A DNA stretch of 7,772 nt from Gammaproteobacteria bacterium. GTDB taxonomy: Bacteria > Pseudomonadota > Gammaproteobacteria > Enterobacterales > Alteromonadaceae. Where the stretch lies: assembly GCA_023481025.1 (NCBI GenBank), contig JAMCWV010000004.1:1-7772 (forward strand). The letters run 5' to 3'. This document shows positions 1 to 5,132 of the stretch, piece after piece; within the stretch, counting starts at the first letter, position 1, and each line of letters begins with the position of its first letter. A program made the translations under genes and the position numbers. A model generated the notes under the pieces. The model was not told the origin of the DNA. It searched no databases and was given only the letters and a program-made list of their open reading frames with translations.

Positions 1-22
1 AGAAGTACAAGCCTATCAGCAA
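1..22. repeat. 22-bp exact inverted copy of kinase-gene sequence (edge copy)
   Basis: These 22 bases are the perfect reverse complement of 841-862. Read on the plus strand they are the kinase's own coding sense and spell EVQAYQQ. Identity stops at base 23 and may continue past the window edge. A match of this length is not expected by chance in a window of this size. It may be the end of a longer duplicated or inverted segment, or an assembly or contig-end artefact. Confidence 0.8.
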
Positions 23-49
23 ACTACTTAAAATCCAGCGTAGCGACAT
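1..49 (-). CDS. N-terminus of an unidentified protein, cut by the left edge
   Basis: Reading leftward from the ATG at 49-47 gives 16 codons, MSLRWILSSLLIGLYF, before the window ends. This looks like a short basic N-terminus followed by a hydrophobic stretch, so it could be a signal peptide or a first membrane segment. A GGAGA Shine-Dalgarno-like sequence lies at 63-59 on the same strand, 9 bases upstream, which is why this ATG was chosen. The gene points the same way as the regulator-kinase operon but lies beyond a probable terminator. No function can be assigned. The last 22 bases are an exact inverted copy of kinase-gene sequence, so the outer codons could be a chimeric end rather than native sequence; only about nine codons lie outside that copy. 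Confidence 0.35.
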   Translation of the reverse strand, partial: MSLRWILSSLLIGLYF

Positions 50-105
50 CTAAAAGGTTCTCCATAACAATTATGCCATTGTACACTAATCAAGCATTAC
101 CGGCT

Positions 106-147
106 AAAAAATGCAAACTATGCCAACCGATCGCGGTTAGCGTTGCA
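106..147 (-). terminator. Probable rho-independent terminator of the regulator-kinase operon
   Basis: It begins 10 bases past the kinase stop. On the minus strand an inner stem AACCG/CGGTT closes a 4-base CGAT loop (plus 125-129 and 134-138). It extends through a one-base mismatch to GCT/GGC. An outer TGCAA/TTGCA pair (plus 143-147 and 112-116) is followed directly by six T residues (plus 106-111). The internal asymmetric loop makes the stem imperfect, so termination strength is uncertain. Confidence 0.5.
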
Positions 148-156
148 CCAATAGGC

Positions 157-1500
157 TTAAAACAATACTCTAAAACAGGCCCCTTCCGTTTGGCTGATAT
201 AAATTAATTCTCCACCTTGCGCCTGCATTAACATGCGGGCCAGGCTCAGGCCAATACCCGAGCCACTGCGCTTGGTGGTATAAAACGGAATAAAAAGTTT
301 TGCTACCGCGCTGTCGGCCACACCTGGTCCGTTATCGGTAATATCTAACACCCAGCGCTGCTGAAAATGTAAATGACAGCCAATCTTCGCAACCTTCGGG
401 GTCAGATCTGGATCTGACCCCGAAGGTTGCTGCGAAGACTGTTGAGTGGCTTCCAACGCATTTTTTAGCAAATTAATCAGCACCTGCTCGGTTAAGGCCG
501 CATCAAGCCAAAGAGTCGGTGACTGTTCAGGGAACTTGAAGCTGAGCTGCACTGCCGCCAAATCGGCTTTCAGCAATTGCCCCACGCGTTGTATCAGCTC
601 AGGTAAGGCAATGGGCTCAAGTTTCGCCTGTATTGGGCTGCTTAGCTGCTTAAAGGATTGAATAAACTGGCTTAAATGTGCGCCGCGCTGAGCGATAGTT
701 TCGTTAGCCAGCGTTAAATCGGCGTGCGTTTCCATATCCATAAGCTGCTCGGGTGCTGGTAGTAAGGCCAAACTGCTTTGTGCTAATGACACCATCGGTG
801 TAATAGAGTTGGCAATTTCATGAGTGAGTACCCGGGTGAGTTGCTGATAGGCTTGTACTTCTTGTTGCAGTAATTGTTGTTGAATACTTTGTAAGGTTAG
901 CAGTTTACGGGGTTGCCCCAGAATATGGCTTTGCACCAAACTAAATGCCAGCCGGTCTTGTACCCCTTGCTGCACCAAAAGCAGTTCACCTTGCTGTAGC
1001 GGGCGTTCGCTTTGCAGTTTTTGCCACAGCACACTAAGTGGCGCGGGCGAGTCAGCCGTTAAGCCTTGTCCAGCCAGTTGCAATAAAGTTTTACCCAGCA
1101 ACCGCTCGGCGGCTGGGTTGGCTTGCAGTAAGGTATTGGTTTGATCAAACTCCAGTACAGCGACTTCCAATTGTACTAACAATGCCGCCAAATACTCAGC
1201 TCTGGCTTCGGCCTGCTGGCGACTTAGCGCCAGTTGCCGCTGCACCTCGGTTAACAAACTTTGTAATTGCGGTTGCTGACGTAACCGAAAACTCACATCC
1301 TGATTAGCCAAGGCTTTTAATACCAGTGTCGCTTGCCGTTGTTGGCGGGAAAACTGCTGCCAAATCATGGCAATGGCTAGCGCCATTAACAACAGCAATA
1401 CAACTTTACTAATACTAAAGGAGCTAAACCCCAACCAACCCAATACACCGGCGCTGGCTAACAGTAAACCGATAGCAAAGACCAGTGGCAACCGGTTCAT
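157..1500 (-). CDS. Membrane-bound PAS/HisKA sensor histidine kinase, NtrB/NtrY-like
   Basis: A 447-residue sensor kinase that should phosphorylate the regulator encoded just upstream. Two hydrophobic segments at about residues 5-25 and 32-48 are separated by a loop of only about six residues, so there is no periplasmic sensor domain. A linker at 50-100 leads to a PAS-like region at about 100-205. The H-box is LTHEIANS with phosphoacceptor H227. The ATPase domain has the N-box NLLKNALEA (N343, N347), G1 box DNGPGV (389-394), F-box FIPFYTTK (403-410) and G2 box GSGIGLSLA (413-421). All catalytic motifs are intact, so it should be active. Its ATG overlaps the regulator's TGA as ATGA, indicating translational coupling. 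Residues 355-373, between the N and G1 boxes, are encoded by a palindromic DNA element and look like an in-frame insertion. The stimulus is unknown. Confidence 0.93.
   Translation of the reverse strand: MNRLPLVFAIGLLLASAGVLGWLGFSSFSISKVVLLLLMALAIAMIWQQFSRQQRQATLVLKALANQDVSFRLRQQPQLQSLLTEVQRQLALSRQQAEARAEYLAALLVQLEVAVLEFDQTNTLLQANPAAERLLGKTLLQLAGQGLTADSPAPLSVLWQKLQSERPLQQGELLLVQQGVQDRLAFSLVQSHILGQPRKLLTLQSIQQQLLQQEVQAYQQLTRVLTHEIANSITPMVSLAQSSLALLPAPEQLMDMETHADLTLANETIAQRGAHLSQFIQSFKQLSSPIQAKLEPIALPELIQRVGQLLKADLAAVQLSFKFPEQSPTLWLDAALTEQVLINLLKNALEATQQSSQQPSGSDPDLTPKVAKIGCHLHFQQRWVLDITDNGPGVADSAVAKLFIPFYTTKRSGSGIGLSLARMLMQAQGGELIYISQTEGACFRVLF
384..438. repeat. Palindromic repeat element embedded in frame in the kinase gene
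   Basis: Perfect 20-bp arms (389-408 and 411-430) flank a 2-base centre; the inner part reads GGGGTCAGATC-TG-GATCTGACCCC. The arms extend by five more pairs (384-388 with 434-438) past a 3-base bulge at 431-433. The core spans 42 bases, exactly 14 codons, and the kinase frame stays open through it. Such a long palindrome is atypical of coding DNA and resembles REP-like or mobile palindromic repeats dispersed in gammaproteobacterial genomes. That likeness is from memory and untested. No second copy was seen in this window. Confidence 0.85.
841..862. repeat. 22-bp inverted copy partner within the kinase gene
   Basis: This is the internal partner of the edge repeat at 1-22. It lies just before the H-box coding region and encodes the EVQAYQQ part of the helix leading to H227 on the minus strand. 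It is an ordinary part of the kinase frame, so this copy is probably the original. Confidence 0.8.
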
Positions 1501-2870
1501 AATTGGTATTTCTCTAAGCGCCGGTATAGCGCCGCCCGGGTTAACCCTAGCGCTTTAGCCGCCTGACTGATATTCCCCTGATAATATTCTAAGGCCTGGG
1601 CAATGGTTTTTTGCTCGACATAATCCAGAGTAAAGGCTTGCTCTGTGGTGTCGGGAGCCGCTTCGGTGGCACTACCTAAGCCGCTGCTGCTCTGTGGGCC
1701 AATCCGTGGACTAAATAGCTGACTAAAATCCAGTACTCCGGCCTCGGCCAATACCACCGCCCGCTCCACAGCGTGTGCTAATTGCCGCACATTACCCGGC
1801 CAATCATATTGGCATAGCGGCTTTAGATCGCTTTGGCTAATCGTCAGGCCGTGTTGTTGGTATTTGTCGCTGTAGTGCTGCAGATACCAATTTAACAGCA
1901 GCGGAATATCTTCGCGCCGCTGCCGTAATGGCGGCAGCGTAATTTCTATCGTATTGATGCGGTATAACAGATCCTGGCGGAATTCACCCTCGTTGACCTT
2001 TTGCATTAAATTGTCGTTAGTGGCGCAGATCAGCCGCGCGTCAAAGGGTTGTGGCTGGCTACTGCCCACCGCCACCACAGTGCGATTTTGTAACGCAGTA
2101 AGTAACTTGGCTTGTTGCGCCAGCGGTAAATTACCTAATTCATCTAAAAACAGGGTGCCGCCACTGGCTTGCAATAGACGGCCACTGTAGTCACTTTTGG
2201 CATCGGTAAAAGCGCCTTTTTTGTGGCCAAATAATTCACTTTCAAACAAGCTGCTATGAATAGCCCCCATATCCACAGTAACCAGCGGGCCGCGGCTACG
2301 CGCCGATGCAGCATGAATAGCCTGTGCCGCCAGCGCTTTACCGGTACCACTTTCGCCACTGAGTAAAATATTGGCTTCGGTGGTCGCCGCTTTGGCAATC
2401 AACCGTTGCACCTGTTGCATCGCCGGGCTTTCACCCAGCATCGGCAGCGCTTCTGTCACTGCAATCTCAGGGATGCGACTTACTGGTTTAGCCACGAGTT
2501 GTTGCTGCAATGTCTGCAGTAACTGTGCGTTCTGCCAGGGCTTGGCAATAAAATCGCTGGCGCCCAGTTGCATGGCCCGCACCGCCAGCGGCAATTCGGC
2601 ATAGGCGGTCATCATCACGACTTTTAAATCCGGCTTAGCATTAAGTGCTTGCTTTAAATAAAAAACCCCCTCTTCACCACTACTGGCATCACGCTGAAAA
2701 TTCATATCTAGCAGCAAAATTGCCACCGGCTGCTGCGCCAGGGTAGTTAACAACTCTGCTGGCTCGCTGAGGGTTAACACCTGTTGAAAATGCGGCTTTA
2801 AACAAAGCCGGGCAGCGGTTAGCAGGTCTAAATTATCGTCGAGGATCAGGACGGTAGCGGGATATTTCAT
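1497..2870 (-). CDS. Sigma54-dependent response regulator, NtrC family
   Basis: A 457-residue transcription activator with the full three-domain NtrC layout. The receiver (about 1-125) has acidic pair D11/D12, phosphoacceptor D55, T88 and K110-P111. The AAA+ domain (about 143-375) has Walker A GESGTGK (172-178), Walker B TLFLDE (239-244), an arginine-rich FRQDLLYRIN segment (297-306) and WPGNVRQL (357-364). The sigma54-contact loop reads GAFTDA (219-224) rather than the canonical GAFTGA. A Fis-type helix-turn-helix fills about 425-457. The start is set by the receiver beginning at once with TVLILDDN. No Shine-Dalgarno sequence is visible; the leader is a U-rich GCTGTTTTT. It is the first gene of the operon with the kinase and is divergent from the ABC operon, whose sigma54 promoter it most likely activates. 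A sigma54-dependent role is well supported; the target is inferred from context. Confidence 0.95.
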   Translation of the reverse strand: MKYPATVLILDDNLDLLTAARLCLKPHFQQVLTLSEPAELLTTLAQQPVAILLLDMNFQRDASSGEEGVFYLKQALNAKPDLKVVMMTAYAELPLAVRAMQLGASDFIAKPWQNAQLLQTLQQQLVAKPVSRIPEIAVTEALPMLGESPAMQQVQRLIAKAATTEANILLSGESGTGKALAAQAIHAASARSRGPLVTVDMGAIHSSLFESELFGHKKGAFTDAKSDYSGRLLQASGGTLFLDELGNLPLAQQAKLLTALQNRTVVAVGSSQPQPFDARLICATNDNLMQKVNEGEFRQDLLYRINTIEITLPPLRQRREDIPLLLNWYLQHYSDKYQQHGLTISQSDLKPLCQYDWPGNVRQLAHAVERAVVLAEAGVLDFSQLFSPRIGPQSSSGLGSATEAAPDTTEQAFTLDYVEQKTIAQALEYYQGNISQAAKALGLTRAALYRRLEKYQL

Positions 2871-2881
2871 AAAAACAGCAT

Positions 2882-2899
2882 GTTAAATAAAAGTTTAAC
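2882..2899. promoter_or_regulatory. Small perfect inverted repeat upstream of the regulator gene
   Basis: GTTAAA and TTTAAC, 6-bp arms with a 6-base spacer, lie 12 bases before the regulator start codon. It falls where the leader or start-proximal promoter of that operon would be. It could be an operator or a weak leader hairpin. The arms are short and AT-rich, so chance is possible. Confidence 0.25.
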
Positions 2900-3022
2900 T
2901 ACCCTAACGAAAACAGCTGATGGACGCAAGCACAGAACAGCAAGCCATTCCGCTGGGTTATTGCGCGCTGCTCGCTCTTGATAGCTGTATCCGCTGCCTG
3001 CGCATTTCCAGATGCTTGTTAA

Positions 3023-3063
3023 GTGTCCGAAAATGAACAGTCAGCTGTATCACTAGCGGACAC
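3023..3063. promoter_or_regulatory. Candidate upstream activator sites for the NtrC-type regulator
   Basis: GTGTCCG at 3023-3029 and its exact reverse complement CGGACAC at 3057-3063 form a 7-bp inverted repeat. Each also forms part of an imperfect dyad: TGTCCG-AAAA-TGAACA at 3024-3039, and TGTATC-ACTAG-CGGACA at 3046-3062. The dyad centres are about 22 bp apart, two helical turns. They lie about 108 and 86 bp upstream of the predicted transcription start, the usual range for sigma54 activator sites. The match to this regulator is inferred from position and symmetry only. Confidence 0.5.
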
Positions 3064-3083
3064 CCTTACTAACAGAAAAATCC

Positions 3084-3096
3084 TAAGACATTGAAT
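3084..3096 (-). promoter_or_regulatory. Candidate IHF binding site
   Basis: On the minus strand the sequence reads ATTCAA-TGTC-TTA, matching the IHF consensus WATCAANNNNTTR at eight of nine specified positions. It sits between the activator-site candidates and the sigma54 promoter, centred near -50, where IHF bending normally helps activator-polymerase contact. The surrounding DNA is very AT-rich, which raises the chance of a spurious match. Confidence 0.35.
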
Positions 3097-3113
3097 ATAT
3101 TTAAATTAAATTC

Positions 3114-3128
3114 TGGCACGCAGCTTGT
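3114..3128 (+). promoter_or_regulatory. Sigma54 (-24/-12) promoter of the ABC transporter operon
   Basis: TGGCACG-CAGC-TTGT matches the sigma54 consensus TGGCACG-N4-TTGC except for a final T in place of C. GG is at 3115-3116 and the -12 dinucleotide at 3127-3128, with the required spacing. The predicted start is near 3140, giving a 33-base leader to the fusion-protein ATG at 3173. The divergent neighbour encodes a sigma54 activator, which strongly supports the call. Confidence 0.82.
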
Positions 3129-3172
3129 TTATATATTGGCATCGGCATAAAAGATTAATTACCGGAGCCATT

Positions 3173-4420
3173 ATGGATAAGCGCATTACAAAAAAACCGC
3201 AGAAGCTAAAACTCGTCATCACGCTAGGTGCCTCGCTTTGCCTAATCGCCTTACTGGCCAGTCGCTGGCAAGCCAACGCCAGTGTAAGTGTGTTGTTGCC
3301 GGTTAGCTCTGTTTCTACCGCCGTTGCCATGCAGCAACCCATGCAAGAAAGCATTGCCCTGCGCGCCAATGTATTGCCACAGCAAACCGTGTTTTTAGAT
3401 GTCATCGAAGGCGGCCGGGTTGAACAACGTTTAGTAGAGCAAGGCAGCTATGTCGAACAGGGTCAGCCGCTGGTGCAACTGACTAACACTAATCTGCAAT
3501 TAGATTTAATTAGCCGCGAAGCCCAGGTTACCGAGCAAATGAATTTTTTGCGTAATACGCAAATGACCATTGAAACCAATCGCTTAAACCTGCAACGCGA
3601 TGTGCTGGATATTGAATTTCGTATTACTACCTTAAGCCGCAACCTGGCGCAAAGCGCGCCATTAGTAAAAAGCGGTGTCTTGGCAAAAGAGCAACTATTG
3701 AACCTGCAACAAGAGCTGGACTATCAACAGCAACGGCTGGCACTGACCAAAGAGCGGCAATTGCAGGAAGAAAGCATCCGTCAGCTGCAGTTACAACAAT
3801 TATCAGAAAGTGTGGCGATGTTAACCAAAAATCTGGAATTTGCCCGGCAAAACGTGCAAAACCTACTAGTTCGGGCACCGGTAAGTGGTTATTTAAGTGA
3901 GTTTAATGTGGAAACCGGCGAATCACGCGCACCGGGTAGCCGCCTAGGGCAAATTGATATTCCCGACGCTTATAAGCTGGTGGCCAATGTCGACGAGTTT
4001 TATTTAAGTCGGGTCAGCCTGGGTATGCTGGCCAATGCCCAGCTTAATAATCAGCCATTGAACCTGAGCATTAGCCGTATCGACAGCCGGGTCGTGAACA
4101 ATCAATTTCAGTTAGAGTTTACCTTACCGGCCGAGAGCCAGGTAAAACGCGGTCAGTCAGTTAACTTAACGCTGTTGTTCGAAGCCAACCAAAACAATGC
4201 GCTAGTGCTACCTCGCGGTGCCTATTTAGCCGATAGCGCCGGCCAATATGTTTATGTGTTAGACAGCCACACTGCCGTTGCCCGCAAACAAGCCGTTACC
4301 CTTGGCCGGCAAAGCGCCAACCAAATTGAAATTGTCAGTGGCCTGAACGCCGGTGACACCGTGATCATTTCAGGCTATCGCGATTTCGCCCAAGCCGATA
4401 CTATTCAACTACAACAATAA
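3173..4420 (+). CDS. HlyD/MacA-type periplasmic membrane fusion protein
   Basis: A 415-residue adaptor subunit that would link the inner-membrane ABC transporter to an outer-membrane channel. A basic N-terminus is followed by one membrane anchor at about residues 13-30. The first half of the lipoyl-like domain is at about 75-112 (GGRVEQRLVEQGSYVEQGQPL), a long Gln/Leu-rich coiled-coil hairpin at about 110-230, and the second lipoyl half at 231-262 (LVRAPVSGYLSEFNVETGE, 232-250). Beta-barrel and membrane-proximal regions run to the end. The ATG at 3173 is preferred because GGAG lies at 3164-3167. The in-frame TTG at 3125 falls in the -12 promoter element, upstream of the predicted transcription start, so it cannot be used from this promoter. 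First gene of the operon; the ATPase follows after 10 bases. Substrate unknown. Confidence 0.9.
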   Translation: MDKRITKKPQKLKLVITLGASLCLIALLASRWQANASVSVLLPVSSVSTAVAMQQPMQESIALRANVLPQQTVFLDVIEGGRVEQRLVEQGSYVEQGQPLVQLTNTNLQLDLISREAQVTEQMNFLRNTQMTIETNRLNLQRDVLDIEFRITTLSRNLAQSAPLVKSGVLAKEQLLNLQQELDYQQQRLALTKERQLQEESIRQLQLQQLSESVAMLTKNLEFARQNVQNLLVRAPVSGYLSEFNVETGESRAPGSRLGQIDIPDAYKLVANVDEFYLSRVSLGMLANAQLNNQPLNLSISRIDSRVVNNQFQLEFTLPAESQVKRGQSVNLTLLFEANQNNALVLPRGAYLADSAGQYVYVLDSHTAVARKQAVTLGRQSANQIEIVSGLNAGDTVIISGYRDFAQADTIQLQQ

Positions 4421-4430
4421 GGATAATTTT

Positions 4431-5132
4431 ATGATTCAGCTACAGCAATTAAATCGGGTATTTCGTACTTCTGAGTTAGAGACCACCGCCCTAAACCACA
4501 TTGATTTACAGATCAGTCAGGGCGATTTCGTGGCCATTATGGGCCCCTCTGGCTGCGGTAAATCGACTTTGCTGAGTATTTTGGGCATGTTAGATAGCCC
4601 CAGCTCTGGTGCCTATTTATTTGAGGGCACTGACATTGCAAAATATAGTGAAAAACAGCTGGCACAACTGCGTAAAACTAAACTGGGTTTTGTATTTCAA
4701 AGCTTTAACCTGATCGATGAATTATCTGTATTTCAGAATGTTGAACTGCCCTTGCAGTATCAGGGCGTACCAACAGCTGAGCGTAAACAGCGGGTAGAAG
4801 CCATTTTAAAGCGGATGCAAATAGACCACCGCGCCGATCACTTGCCATTACAATTATCGGGCGGCCAACAACAACGGGTAGCCGTAGCCCGGGCGCTGGT
4901 AATTAACCCCGCGCTGATTTTAGCCGACGAACCAACCGGTAACCTGGATTCAAAAAACAGCGAAGAAGTGATGCAGATGCTACGCCAGCTCAACCAGGAA
5001 GGAACTACGGTAGTAATGGTAACGCACTCGGAGCATGAATCCCGCTACGCCAGCCGTATTGTGCGGATGCTGGATGGTCAGATTATTACCGAGCGCGCCA
5101 TGGACGCAAAATTGGAGGTGAAATATGCATAA
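4431..5132 (+). CDS. ABC transporter ATPase, MacB/LolD type
   Basis: A 233-residue nucleotide-binding subunit, the normal length for the family, that powers the permease encoded next. Visible motifs in order are Walker A GPSGCGKS (38-45), Q-loop Q90 in [14 protein letters not shown], the ABC signature [15 protein letters not shown] (142-156), Walker B LILADE (162-167) followed by PTGNLDS, and switch histidine H199 in [29 protein letters not shown] is typical of the group that pairs with FtsX-fold permeases rather than classical importers. Start: AAGGA at 4419-4423, 7 bases before the ATG. The gene begins 10 bases after the fusion-protein stop and its last 8 bases overlap the permease start, indicating tight co-translation. 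It carries all catalytic residues. The specific substrate cannot be inferred. Confidence 0.96.
   Translation: MIQLQQLNRVFRTSELETTALNHIDLQISQGDFVAIMGPSGCGKSTLLSILGMLDSPSSGAYLFEGTDIAKYSEKQLAQLRKTKLGFVFQSFNLIDELSVFQNVELPLQYQGVPTAERKQRVEAILKRMQIDHRADHLPLQLSGGQQQRVAVARALVINPALILADEPTGNLDSKNSEEVMQMLRQLNQEGTTVVMVTHSEHESRYASRIVRMLDGQIITERAMDAKLEVKYA

Larger units (their letters stand above)
2871..3172. other. Divergent intergenic control region
   Basis: These 302 bases separate the regulator operon from the ABC operon. The right part (3023-3128) holds the activator-site candidates, an IHF-like site and the sigma54 promoter, described separately. The left part (about 2900-3020) contains no open frame or RNA gene that I can recognise. 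It has one 9-bp direct repeat, AGCTGTATC, at 2983-2991 and 3043-3051. No convincing sigma70 or sigma54 promoter was found for the regulator operon. Confidence 0.7.

Noticed and set aside
24..65. A 13-codon minus-strand frame starting at 65 (MENLLDVATLDFK)
   Set aside because: It stops at 26-24 and has no ribosome site. Its first codons instead contain the GGAGA that serves the ATG at 49-47, which gives a hydrophobic N-terminus open to the window edge.
64..93. Possible -35/-10 promoter (TTGATT and TGTTAT on the minus strand) for the left-edge gene
   Set aside because: Spacing is 18 bp, but the -10 element abuts the ribosome site, so transcription would start within or after it. Each element matches consensus at only four of six bases.
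446..661. Open frame on the plus strand inside the kinase gene
   Set aside because: It is antisense to a well-supported kinase with all motifs intact, has no recognisable domain and is a shadow frame. The same holds for the plus-strand frames at 1038-1307, 1367-1558, 1954-2190 and 2371-2604, which lie within the kinase and regulator genes.
2900..3020. Small RNA or tRNA gene in the divergent region
   Set aside because: No cloverleaf or strong hairpin-plus-T-run was found. The only repeat is a 9-bp direct repeat, too weak to call an RNA.
3106..3878. Minus-strand frames at 3106-3405 and 3627-3878
   Set aside because: They overlap the fusion-protein gene and, at the left, its promoter region. 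They have no family features and no plausible ribosome sites.
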